Virus record (IMG/VR): IMGVR_UViG_3300027659_000170
Span: 1 to 27,241 of that record
Length of the DNA: 27,241 nt
Origin: a virus
Direction: 5' to 3' (one strand)
The notes beneath the pieces were generated by a model that made no database searches, was not told the DNA's origin, and saw nothing but the letters and a program-made list of their open reading frames with translations. Shown here piece by piece: positions 7,501 to 14,703 of the stretch. Every line of letters starts with the position of its first letter. Within the stretch, counting starts at the first letter, position 1. The position numbers and the translations under genes are program-made.

Positions 7501-10209
7501 TTAACCCCGTGCTGCGTTTTTTTCAAGTTGATTCATAAGAGCATACATGCGTTTTGCTCCTGCGCGCCTGTCGCCTTTTCCTGCGCCGCGAACGGCTTTG
7601 GCAGTCATGACAAATTCGCCGTCAGACAGCATTGCAGGGATTGAATCAGAGGTCGCGGTCCCCGGGCCAGATATTTGACCGGTACGTCGAGGATAACCTC
7701 CCGAGCCCAAAGAAGCAATACCGCCCATGTTCAAAAGTTTTTTCTCAACGGCAGGGGCAGCGGCAGGGGCAGCGGCAGCGGCAGGGACAGGAGTTACCAG
7801 ATTGCCATAGCCACCTGCATTGTTGTAAGGCTGAGGTACAACCCTAGGTGCATATGCTTTAGACAAGAGCGCAGCATTTGCCGCTTGAGGCTGTGTAAAT
7901 CTGTCCATCGTTGGCTTGAACGCAGCTTGTCGTGCAGCTATGGAAGTGGCTGCAATACCTGCTGGAACGTCATAAGACAAACCAGCATTGATATTTTGAT
8001 AAGCATTTCCAAAGCCCGCTGCTTTTCTTGCTGCGGTAGCATCCGCTACTGCTTTGCGATCTGCTGCTTGTTTTGTTTCTAGTGCAGCAGCATCGGCTGC
8101 TGCCTTGGCTGCTGTTTGCGCCTTATCAAAAGCTGTTCGGCCTTCTGCTTGGCCATATCGCGTATAGTGTTCATAGGCGTTTGCAAAATCACCTTTGGCC
8201 ACTGCGGCTTTAACATCAGGGTGGGCATTTAAATATGCGGTTTCATCAAAATTGGCAGCGGTAACAGCACCTCCGCTGGCATAACCAACCCCGATAAAGC
8301 CTCCATCAGCGTAGCCTTTAGGGAGAAGAGAAGTAACACCTAAACCTGTGTCAAAAGTAGGCAAAGGATTATATTGGCCAAAAATAGGTGCGCCATATTG
8401 GTCATATCTAACTCCGGGTAAACCCTGAACATAGTAGTTACGTTGATTTCCGCCTTCAGCAATACGCTGAGTCACAGGCTTCATCAACTCAGGTTTTAAT
8501 GTTGATTCCGCAGCATCCCTAGGCTTAAAGCCACCACCTAGGGCTAATGCCCCGATACCGGCAGCGGCCATGGGGCCGTAAGTACCCACAATACCGGGCA
8601 TGGCTGCTTTAAAAGCACTGTCATATGCAGTCTTAAGCATTGCACTACGTGCTTCGCCTGTAATGCTGGCAGGAATTGTTTTTTCTGCCGCCGCCACCGC
8701 ATCAGTAGCAGCTTGCCGTGCAAGCGGTTCCGCCTGTGCTTGAATGCCAGAAGGAGAAAAATTGTTCTTATAGAAATCTTTAGCTTGATCCATGAACGAA
8801 GGATCGGTAGGAGGGGCAACGCCCACTGGTGGTTTTGCCAAAGAACCTTGAAACTGCGTGGCATCCAGTGGATTAGCCGCTGCAGCCGAAGGTTGTGTAC
8901 CAAAATATTCTGAAAACGGTTTGGATGGAGTGCCTGTCATCTCCAATGGGCTGTACGGAGCTTGTGTAGTTCCAAGAGTAGTAATAGAGGGCTTTCCACC
9001 AATTAGGACATCGCTGCCCGGCTGTCCGGGCAATGGGGCCGGAGGAATAGCGGGCTTTCCACCAATTAGGACATCACTACCCGGCTGCCCGGGCAACGGT
9101 GCAGCGCCCATTGAATCGCCCACAGGGAAAGTTTGAGCTTGGGGTAGGTTTTGACCCGACTGAAAAACAGGGGCATCAGTAGGTGCAAGACCTTGTACTT
9201 GACCAGAAGCATCAATAGCGGGAGCTTGAATACCAGAAGGCGCTGCTGCAGGCGCGGGAGCCGCGGCTGATGGGCTAATCATGTTGGTGAACTTGTCCAC
9301 CTGCCCGGAAATTGTTGTGGGGCCTGTATAACTGCCAGACGCAAACGCCTCAGAGCCTCCCATGACTCCAGCGCCAGCGCCAGCAGTCAAACCACCGATT
9401 GCACCGGCTTTCAAAGCGTCTTTGAGGTTGCCTCCACCAAGCAACGTAGAACCAGCAGAACCAACAAAACCGCTGACCGCTGCAACACCAGCAGCAGAGC
9501 CAACACCCATAAATGAAGCGGCGGCAGGGCCTAAGAAGAAGCCAAGGGCCACGGTCGTAACAATCTTGCCCACAGTGCTGCTTGCAAAGCTCTTAATTGC
9601 CTTACCAAGGCTCTTAAAAGCTTTCTTCAAAAAGAACTCAGGCAATCCAGTAGCAGGATTGATAGTGCCCGAGCCACCACGGCGGCGCAACATACGCGCT
9701 TCGGCAGGGGTAATGTGCGCCAACATCGTGTCCCCGTTACGACCATAACTGGCAATGGTTTTGGCAATTGGTTTGAGTTCCGCAATACCGCCCATGGCAA
9801 ATGCCTGAACACCCGCCGGTTCTGCAATCAACTGATCCACGGCCATGTTCATGGCAGCAAAGAATTGAGGGTCAAATTGCTCTGGCAACAACTCTTCCGG
9901 TGCACCCATTTCTATGTACTTTGCACGCACCTCAGCATATCGCTCAGGATTGGCAAGAATCTCATCAACCATGTTATTGAGCATGTCAAGCTCTTCTGGA
10001 GACAAATCAATTTGACTTAATTCGTCCCTAAACTGGGCCATGGCCTGTGGGTCAATCTGAGAAGCACCCGCTAACATTTCGTCACTAAACTCTTTTGGAG
10101 ACACCGTTTGACGCATCTGATCATAGACCGCCATCGTATTGGGGTCAGAAAAAGGATTAGGTGCAGCCTCTTGGGGCATATCCATTGCGGTTTGAGGTGC
10201 TGTTGCCAT
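7501..10209 (-). CDS. Large virion protein with glycine-zipper segments and SGPGT/SDGEFV C-terminus (902 aa)
   Basis: First gene after the 10241-10269 promoter; AAGGAA lies just upstream of the ATG. Seen in order: an acidic helical N-terminus (1-130); a conserved block AMGGIAELKPIAKTIASYG through LAHITPAEARMLRRRGG (about 138-185); hydrophobic Gly/Ala segments at about 212-285 (KAGAIGGLTAGAGAGVMGG) able to insert in membrane; a Pro-rich linker with two PLPGQPGSDVLIGGKP units; another hydrophobic stretch near 545-567; a motif AYLNAHPDVKAAVAKGDF followed by YGQAEGR (about 655-692) resembling repeats of secreted bacterial proteins; and a C-terminal block SGPGTATSDSIPAMLSDGEF (about 845-865), a phrase also common at the ends of phage tape-measure proteins. 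In a podovirus this suggests an ejected, membrane-active or host-contact protein. The exact role is unknown. Confidence 0.75.
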   Translation of the reverse strand: MATAPQTAMDMPQEAAPNPFSDPNTMAVYDQMRQTVSPKEFSDEMLAGASQIDPQAMAQFRDELSQIDLSPEELDMLNNMVDEILANPERYAEVRAKYIEMGAPEELLPEQFDPQFFAAMNMAVDQLIAEPAGVQAFAMGGIAELKPIAKTIASYGRNGDTMLAHITPAEARMLRRRGGSGTINPATGLPEFFLKKAFKSLGKAIKSFASSTVGKIVTTVALGFFLGPAAASFMGVGSAAGVAAVSGFVGSAGSTLLGGGNLKDALKAGAIGGLTAGAGAGVMGGSEAFASGSYTGPTTISGQVDKFTNMISPSAAAPAPAAAPSGIQAPAIDASGQVQGLAPTDAPVFQSGQNLPQAQTFPVGDSMGAAPLPGQPGSDVLIGGKPAIPPAPLPGQPGSDVLIGGKPSITTLGTTQAPYSPLEMTGTPSKPFSEYFGTQPSAAAANPLDATQFQGSLAKPPVGVAPPTDPSFMDQAKDFYKNNFSPSGIQAQAEPLARQAATDAVAAAEKTIPASITGEARSAMLKTAYDSAFKAAMPGIVGTYGPMAAAGIGALALGGGFKPRDAAESTLKPELMKPVTQRIAEGGNQRNYYVQGLPGVRYDQYGAPIFGQYNPLPTFDTGLGVTSLLPKGYADGGFIGVGYASGGAVTAANFDETAYLNAHPDVKAAVAKGDFANAYEHYTRYGQAEGRTAFDKAQTAAKAAADAAALETKQAADRKAVADATAARKAAGFGNAYQNINAGLSYDVPAGIAATSIAARQAAFKPTMDRFTQPQAANAALLSKAYAPRVVPQPYNNAGGYGNLVTPVPAAAAAPAAAPAVEKKLLNMGGIASLGSGGYPRRTGQISGPGTATSDSIPAMLSDGEFVMTAKAVRGAGKGDRRAGAKRMYALMNQLEKNAARG
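7750..7791 (-). repeat. 6/12-bp GC-rich microsatellite coding an Ala/Pro linker
   Basis: On the plus strand the units ggcagg and ggcagc alternate about seven times, coding an Ala/Pro linker before VEKKLLNMGG near the C-terminus of the 902-residue protein. Units are multiples of three, so length changes would keep the frame. Probably a flexible linker. Confidence 0.55.
8989..9099 (-). repeat. Two 48-bp direct repeats with a 63-bp period inside the 902-aa gene
   Basis: Copy 1 is 8989-9036 and copy 2 is 9052-9099. They differ at four positions by my alignment (44/48 identical), all transitions. Each encodes LPGQPGSDVLIGGKP in a Pro/Gly-rich linker. The 63-base period is exactly 21 codons, so expansion or loss keeps the frame. 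The high DNA identity implies a recent duplication compared with other repeats in this window. Confidence 0.8.
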
Positions 10210-10240
10210 GGCAATTCCTTGGGGAAAATGGTTTAAATAG

Positions 10241-10269
10241 ATTGTATTACGTGTGCACGGTGTTCACAA
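10241..10269 (-). promoter_or_regulatory. Putative sigma-70 promoter for the ejection-protein genes
   Basis: On the minus strand, TTGTGA (10269-10264) and TACAAT (10246-10241) are separated by exactly 17 bases, matching the -35/-10 consensus at 4/6 and 5/6 positions. It sits in one of the few true intergenic gaps (10210-10271), after the C1q-like gene and 32 bases before the ATG of the 902-residue gene. An AT-rich stretch and an AAGGAA site lie downstream. Transcription would start near 10234. Seen by eye only; no mapping data. Confidence 0.6.
10252..10268. promoter_or_regulatory. Operator-like imperfect 17-bp dyad within the promoter
   Basis: The minus strand reads TGTGAACACCGTGCACA, of form TGTGNACNNNGTNCACA, with 6 of 8 positions symmetric about the centre. 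It spans most of the -35 box and the spacer of the putative promoter, where a repressor or activator dimer would act. It resembles the CRP half-site TGTGA, but total length is 17 rather than 16, so a CRP site is not claimed. It might be chance; a 17-bp partial dyad is modest evidence. Confidence 0.3.
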
Positions 10270-10271
10270 CA

Positions 10272-10946
10272 TCAGGGAGGGGGCGTGGGCCGCGGATCAG
10301 GCAATCGGGCAACATAATTTACTGCCATGACCACCGAAGCAGTAGCCGGATATGGGGCAGAAGCAGGGATAGCCTCCAATGTTACGTTTGTATCGTCTGC
10401 ACCCCAGTACATCTCAATGTACTCATTAGCGGCCAAATCAATGTCAAATATCCAAGTAACATTCATGTGGTTGTCTGAGCCTTCAACCGTGTATCTGTGA
10501 CTTGAATAACCAATCGTTGTTGTACCGCGCTTGATCCAAATTTGCACATCTTTAGCCGATGCGTTGGTACTCTTTAACTGAGCCGACAACTGAAAGTTAT
10601 ACACGCCACTTACAGCAACTTCAATTTTGGAAGTGCTGGCAGTTTGGAGAGCCACGTTGTTGTTTAGATACGTTTGATTAAACGTAATGGGATAGCCCGT
10701 ATCTACTGCCGCCAACGTCTGGTCTACCGTGCTAAAGAACAGCCCGTTTGGAATGTTAATCAGCCCGGGATCAATAGCGCCATCGGTTTGAAGTTGCCCA
10801 ATAAAGTTGTCAAGGCGGTTGAAGTAAAGACGCAATACGTTGTTTAACTGATCTTGGTACAAGCGAGAATAAATCTCGGTAGCAAGCGGCAAACTAGGCG
10901 CAGCAATCTTATTAATATCAAACTCTGACGTAACAATGTAGGTCAT
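10272..10946 (-). CDS. C1q/TNF-like beta-sandwich virion protein (224 aa)
   Basis: The N-terminal third is helical (YSRLYQDQLNNVLRLYFNRL, about 26-45), consistent with a trimerising stalk. From about residue 85 it becomes beta-rich, with GVYNFQLSAQLKSTN, VQIWIKRGTTTIGYSS and the aromatic EYIEMYWGADDTNVTLEA. This is the strand pattern of C1q/TNF-like jelly-roll heads seen in phage fibres. It ends in a Pro tail. The ATG overlaps the stop of the nozzle gene (ATGA, 10946-10943), so expression is coupled to the nozzle. Likely a small fibre or head/tail appendage. The fold is inferred from pattern, not from a search. Confidence 0.65.
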   Translation of the reverse strand: MTYIVTSEFDINKIAAPSLPLATEIYSRLYQDQLNNVLRLYFNRLDNFIGQLQTDGAIDPGLINIPNGLFFSTVDQTLAAVDTGYPITFNQTYLNNNVALQTASTSKIEVAVSGVYNFQLSAQLKSTNASAKDVQIWIKRGTTTIGYSSHRYTVEGSDNHMNVTWIFDIDLAANEYIEMYWGADDTNVTLEAIPASAPYPATASVVMAVNYVARLPDPRPTPPP

Positions 10947-13045
10947 CGTCTGCCGTCCTGACGAATGTCAATACGCGGCGCGCCAAGCTGCCAAGTTGTC
11001 CCAATTTGATTAGCTTCAATCTTAAAAATCATCTGGCGGCCACGCATGCGGGTGTAAATCTGACCTGTAAATTCCTCAGTGATGACATACGTAGAACTAC
11101 TTGCTACAGGCGCACTAGCATTACTTGTAGAACCAGAACCAGAGTTAGTCAAGCCGTAAAGAGTCATAGTCACTTGCGGCTCTGCGCCCGACCCAGAATT
11201 TACGGAATTAGAGAACGTTAAATCCGGAAGTACACGCCACACAAAACCAAAATTGTGGCCATCACCAATGTCAAACTCAGACGATGAAATGTAAGAGTTA
11301 ATTGGGGCAGTTGTAGCTGTAGCGTTGTCGTCAATACCATTTTCATGATTGACTAAATTATTAATTAATGTTGCAGCTACGGGATATGTCCGCAGACCAG
11401 AATCAAGCCAAGCAGTGCGGGCCATGGTGCCGTAAGCCCATGCTTTTTCTAGATAGTTATAAGTAACGTATCTGTCTACCTGATTACTATTGGCCGAACA
11501 ATAAAACCACCAGATTTCATTGAAACCTTCATTGGTCCCGCAGAACACTTGCTGGTTCTGGTTTTGATTGAAGTCGTTAAATATGTAACGACGCAAGTCA
11601 CAGTTGAGTGTCTGTACCCGACCATCATATACATAGAACTTGTCAACCCCCATCCAATAGATAACACCAGAAGCAATAGCCACTGAGTTAGGGCCCATTA
11701 TAGAAACGTTGTCGCCTAGTATCTGTGTGCCCCACACAAAAGGAGGGCCAAGGTACTGCATTGAATAAACAGCAGAATCCGTAAACACGACAATCTCTTG
11801 TCGTGTTTGTACACTCGTAACAATCTCAGAGCCGTGGGATAGCTGAACGCTACCCGCTTGATTTGTAGCAGTGGGTGTCCAGTTATATGGGTCGTCTTGA
11901 TTAGACCAACGAATCAACAATGGATTAAGTGTGGCACTGCCGTAATCATTACATCCAAGTGCAATGATAAATCTAGACGCGTCCGAAACAGTAAAAGTAT
12001 TGACTACCGTTGGCACATCAACAATAAGCGAGATGTAAACAGCCGTTCCTGTGCTACTTGTGTTGATTAAAGTACCAGCAGAATCTGAAATGTTAAAAGT
12101 TACCCCGGTAACGTTGGTAACGTAGTAAGTGGTTGCCGCGGAAACCCCTGTAGGCAAAGCAGTAGTGGCCGCAAACTGAAGAGCCGCGCCCTCAGTAAAT
12201 ACAGTAGTAGCTGTTACAACGGTTGGAGATGCATTAGTAAATGTGACTGTTCCGCCGTCAGCACTAAGTAAAGTGCCGCGAGTCGTCAGTGTAGTGTTTG
12301 CATCCCAGTAATAGATGCCCCCACCACGCGGGCCATACAGTAAATTTTGCCCATAATTAATCTGGTTCCACAACTGCAAAGACAAGGTATCAGGCGTACC
12401 AACACCCCAAGGGCCCGCGCCCCAAGGACCAGCGCCCCAACCAGTCAAAGGTATTTGAAATTCAGGCCCAGCATTAAGTTGATAAGCCGCAACTACCGAA
12501 GATCCACCACCGGGGGAACCAGCAATAGCTGTAGCATTAGGTACTACAGAAATTGTAATAGTGTATGTATTTGCATCAACAACGGTTAGTTGAAACTCTT
12601 GATTAAGTACCGCAGCGGTGACGTTTGTCCCGGCGCTACCAATATCTACTGCACCACTAAAAGTTACAAAGGAGCCAGTAGTTGCACCATGCGCGGTATC
12701 CGTAACAGTAACTGTCGTTGAAGCGGTTACAACAAACGGATTGTTGTTGATTGTGACCGTTGTACGGATAGGCGTAATGTCGTTATACGCCCCGCCATTC
12801 TCAATGTAAAACTTTGTATTTGTGCCGACACCCATCAAGTTAGCGCCGCTTAATGTAATCCAGTTCCAAAGTGAACGACATACGCCATTAAAAGTGTCAG
12901 GCGAAACACGGACCCAACCACCAATAGCTTCTGGATTGCCTTGACGAAAACGGATCTTGTCGCAATCATACCAACCGCCTTCGGTGGTATAGCGGGTGTT
13001 CTCCCGGTTGACGCCCGGCTTAAATAGAATTTTAGATAATGGCAT
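10943..13045 (-). CDS. P22 gp10-like tail nozzle / packaged-DNA stabilisation protein (700 aa) with inserted beta modules
   Basis: The N-terminus (LFKPGVNRENTRYTTEGGWY, CDKIRFRQGNPEAIGGW, CRSLWNW, about 7-62) and the blades around 370-560 (RWSNQDDPYNWTP, IVVFTDSAVYSMQY, IYWMGVDKFYVYDG, FNEIWWFY) are typical of the podovirus nozzle proteins related to P22 gp10. These close the portal/adaptor channel and hold the DNA in. Two extra beta modules interrupt it: about 102-168 (VTVTDTAHGATTGSFVTFSG ... VDANTYTITI) and about 262-342 (TYYVTNVTGVTFNIS). A Trp/Gly repeat lies at 202-216. AGGA lies 8 bases before the ATG, and the start is 8 bases after the endolysin stop. The C-terminus is a beta region ending QLGAPRIDIRQDGRR. 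It is larger than P22 gp10 (about 470 aa) because of the insertions. Confidence 0.82.
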   Translation of the reverse strand: MPLSKILFKPGVNRENTRYTTEGGWYDCDKIRFRQGNPEAIGGWVRVSPDTFNGVCRSLWNWITLSGANLMGVGTNTKFYIENGGAYNDITPIRTTVTINNNPFVVTASTTVTVTDTAHGATTGSFVTFSGAVDIGSAGTNVTAAVLNQEFQLTVVDANTYTITISVVPNATAIAGSPGGGSSVVAAYQLNAGPEFQIPLTGWGAGPWGAGPWGVGTPDTLSLQLWNQINYGQNLLYGPRGGGIYYWDANTTLTTRGTLLSADGGTVTFTNASPTVVTATTVFTEGAALQFAATTALPTGVSAATTYYVTNVTGVTFNISDSAGTLINTSSTGTAVYISLIVDVPTVVNTFTVSDASRFIIALGCNDYGSATLNPLLIRWSNQDDPYNWTPTATNQAGSVQLSHGSEIVTSVQTRQEIVVFTDSAVYSMQYLGPPFVWGTQILGDNVSIMGPNSVAIASGVIYWMGVDKFYVYDGRVQTLNCDLRRYIFNDFNQNQNQQVFCGTNEGFNEIWWFYCSANSNQVDRYVTYNYLEKAWAYGTMARTAWLDSGLRTYPVAATLINNLVNHENGIDDNATATTAPINSYISSSEFDIGDGHNFGFVWRVLPDLTFSNSVNSGSGAEPQVTMTLYGLTNSGSGSTSNASAPVASSSTYVITEEFTGQIYTRMRGRQMIFKIEANQIGTTWQLGAPRIDIRQDGRR
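12403..12447 (-). repeat. 15-bp tandem repeat coding GAGPW units
   Basis: Three 15-bp units (12403-12417, 12418-12432 and a partial 12433-12447) encode GWGAGPWGAGPWGVG in the nozzle protein, between the first inserted module and the blade region. Trp/Gly/Pro-rich loops like this are surface linkers. Confidence 0.6.
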
Positions 13046-13053
13046 CGGCAGTC

Positions 13054-13560
13054 CTAGGATAGAAACAGTGCTTTTTCAGCGTCCCTGCGCTTTTTTAGCC
13101 CTAGTAGTATTTTGCCACCAGCCATGCAATACAGCAAGAGCGCATCGGCTGCGCCTTCCCAATCACCCCTGTTTATTTTCATCCGAATAGAAGAACGCTG
13201 AAAAGCCCCCACTCCGGCGTTGAAGGCAAAGCTGACACACGCGTCGAAAGCGCCTTGACGACCAGATAAAGCGGGAGCAAGTCGTAGAACACCACGTTCA
13301 GTAGGGACGACATCATCTTGGAATAGTTTCTCGATCTCTTCTTTAGTCCAGACACGGTTGTCCTCCGGTTTTAGTGGCATCTCTTTGCGAATCATCGGGG
13401 TGTCTTTGCCTTCCACCCTGACTACGGGCAGACGGATTTGATCTTGGTATAGCACATGGCCATAACCAATCGTCCAAATATGGGCTGGGCAGAGGTACGG
13501 CTTAGTGCGATACCCCTCCCACTGGTGCATCAACTTAGCGCCAGCTTCGCCTAGTTTCAT
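13054..13560 (-). CDS. Endolysin, GH24 lysozyme / muramidase (168 aa)
   Basis: Cleaves the glycan of host peptidoglycan for lysis. The phage-lysozyme catalytic signature E-x8-[DC]-x5-T is intact: Glu15, Cys24 and Thr30 in WEGYRTKPYLCPAHIWTIGY, followed by GYGH. Downstream, FDACVSFAFNAGVGAFQRSS matches the conserved second part of the family (ALVSFAFNVG..AF..ST in relatives). Length is typical for a single-domain GH24 enzyme. No signal peptide or SAR membrane segment is visible, so it should depend on a holin. The ATG overlaps the holin stop (ATGA, 13560-13557), with GGAG about 8 bases upstream. A Cys in the position often held by Asp occurs in several phage GH24 enzymes. Confidence 0.93.
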   Translation of the reverse strand: MKLGEAGAKLMHQWEGYRTKPYLCPAHIWTIGYGHVLYQDQIRLPVVRVEGKDTPMIRKEMPLKPEDNRVWTKEEIEKLFQDDVVPTERGVLRLAPALSGRQGAFDACVSFAFNAGVGAFQRSSIRMKINRGDWEGAADALLLYCMAGGKILLGLKKRRDAEKALFLS

Positions 13561-14060
13561 TTTTTGCTCCAGCTTCTTGAGCCAAACCAGAACCCTATGA
13601 TGCCTCCAAGCATTGCCATCTCATCCGTGGAGAAGATGATGTCGGACAGGCGGATCAGGTCTTCCATGCTCATCACAAGCCGTGGGTTGCTGTAAACGTA
13701 GTAGGCAATCCAAGCGTTTATTGCACACAGTTCTAGCACAAAGATGTAAGTGACCATCGGGCGCACAGTACCCACAAAGTTCACCACCCAGCGGCTGGCT
13801 TCTTCCATAATCTTTTTGTCGTGGTCATAGGCCGCTACAGTCATCTGCGCGTCTGTTTCCATAGCAATCTGGTCGGTGCGAATCTCTTCCATGCGCTCTT
13901 GTGCGGCAAAACCCTGCGCCATCATCTGAAGCTGTAACTCCATCTGGACACGGGCAAGCGCCAACTCATGCTTCTGGTCAGCTTTGTTTTGGAAGAAATC
14001 TAGTAGTTTGGGCAAGCCTGATATAAGCAGGCCGCCAAGGGTTGAGAATAGTGAAAGCAT
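13557..14060 (-). CDS. Holin, 3-TM (GTA-holin-like) family (167 aa)
   Basis: Makes the lesion in the inner membrane that lets the endolysin out. It has a hydrophobic N-terminal helix (about 3-20), a charged helical middle (25-88) and a VRP motif entering a long hydrophobic helix (99-124, VRPMVTYIFVLELCAINAWI). A last hydrophobic segment ends in GIIGFWFGSRSW (152-164). The VRP plus terminal FWFGSR arrangement is the hallmark of the 3-TM holins first noted in gene transfer agents. It directly precedes the endolysin with an ATGA overlap, and its own ATG overlaps the preceding stop (TAATG), so the pair is translationally coupled. Confidence 0.85.
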   Translation of the reverse strand: MLSLFSTLGGLLISGLPKLLDFFQNKADQKHELALARVQMELQLQMMAQGFAAQERMEEIRTDQIAMETDAQMTVAAYDHDKKIMEEASRWVVNFVGTVRPMVTYIFVLELCAINAWIAYYVYSNPRLVMSMEDLIRLSDIIFSTDEMAMLGGIIGFWFGSRSWSKK

Positions 14061-14212
14061 TATCCGAGTCCTATCATTCCAAGTAGTTTATCGACAATTT
14101 TCCCCGCCAACTCATCTGGCAGGAAGCGGAGCAGTCCAAGCACCCACCACGCAATACACAGCCTGACAAAGACTTTGAGGAAGAGGTCAAACTGTTTTTG
14201 GTACTCATTCAC
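14060..14212 (-). CDS. Small membrane-associated lysis-cassette protein, GTG start (50 aa)
   Basis: A 50-residue gene easily missed because it is short and starts with GTG (14212-14210). The product begins MNEYQKQFDLFLKVFVRLCI, has a hydrophobic centre (about 12-31, with AWWVLGLLRFLP), then an amphipathic end (DELAGKIVDKLLGMIGLG). The GTG overlaps the stop of the preceding gene (GTGA) and its TAA overlaps the ATG of the holin (TAATG), the same coupling as its neighbours. Position and hydropathy suggest an accessory holin, antiholin or pinholin-like factor; no homology is known to me. Without it the dense cassette would have an unexplained 150-base gap. Confidence 0.72.
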   Translation of the reverse strand: MNEYQKQFDLFLKVFVRLCIAWWVLGLLRFLPDELAGKIVDKLLGMIGLG

Positions 14213-14703
14213 CTACCACACCTTGCTGTAGCGCATAGTTCGTTAATTTGTGTAAGCCCCCAGCCAACAGCACCAACAAACATCACAATAATCACAATGG
14301 CAATTGCCCACTCCATATGCTCGGCCTCGGCCTCTTTACGCCTTTTTTCTTCAGCGTGTAAAGCCGCCATCTCTTTGGCATCATCCCTGTCCATTTCAGC
14401 TTGACGGGCTTTGGTTGCATTCCACACGTCTATGCGCCCAGCTTGCATGAACAACATTTTTAACTGCTCCTCAAACCGCTTGGCTTCATCCAAAGCCATC
14501 TCAATTTGTAACGCCGCTCCAAGGTTGGACTTACCACCTGTACGCTTGGCTTGGAGCATGGCCTTGGTAGCGGTTGACTTGGCATCAAAGAGCTTGGCTA
14601 TTGACGGCGTTAGACCTGCCAGATCACTAGCCACTTTACTAGCTTTTTTAACGACACTGATTGCAGTTTGCAATCCTTCTAGCGCCGTGATCGGATCAAT
14701 CAT
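14209..14703 (-). CDS. Coiled-coil, C-terminally membrane-anchored lysis-region protein (164 aa)
   Basis: Begins MIDPITALEGLQTAISVVKK; mostly amphipathic helix with VWNATKARQAEMDRD (about 93-107) and a charged AALHAEEKRRKEAEAEHMEW stretch. One strong transmembrane helix follows at about 132-150 (WAIAIVIIVMFVGAVGWGL), then a short tail with two cysteines. I recall similar 'MDPITA...' proteins with a terminal TM near lysis genes in other environmental phages, with no assigned role. The ATG overlaps the preceding stop (ATGA, 14703-14700). It could help the holin or endolysin, or stand in for a spanin subunit, but has no lipobox or Rz-like layout. Function unknown. Confidence 0.72.
   Translation of the reverse strand: MIDPITALEGLQTAISVVKKASKVASDLAGLTPSIAKLFDAKSTATKAMLQAKRTGGKSNLGAALQIEMALDEAKRFEEQLKMLFMQAGRIDVWNATKARQAEMDRDDAKEMAALHAEEKRRKEAEAEHMEWAIAIVIIVMFVGAVGWGLTQINELCATARCGR

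Noticed and set aside
7750-7791. Phase-variable repeat tract
   Set aside because: Units of 6 and 12 bases cannot shift the frame, so on/off switching is not expected.
10252-10268. CRP/FNR-type binding site
   Set aside because: Half-sites resemble TGTGA/TCACA but spacing is one base too long and one half is altered; kept only as an unspecified dyad.
14078-14208. ATG frame starting at 14208 instead of the GTG at 14212
   Set aside because: Gives a Ser/Cys-rich peptide without hydrophobic pattern and without the end-to-end overlaps; the GTG frame is clearly the protein-like one.
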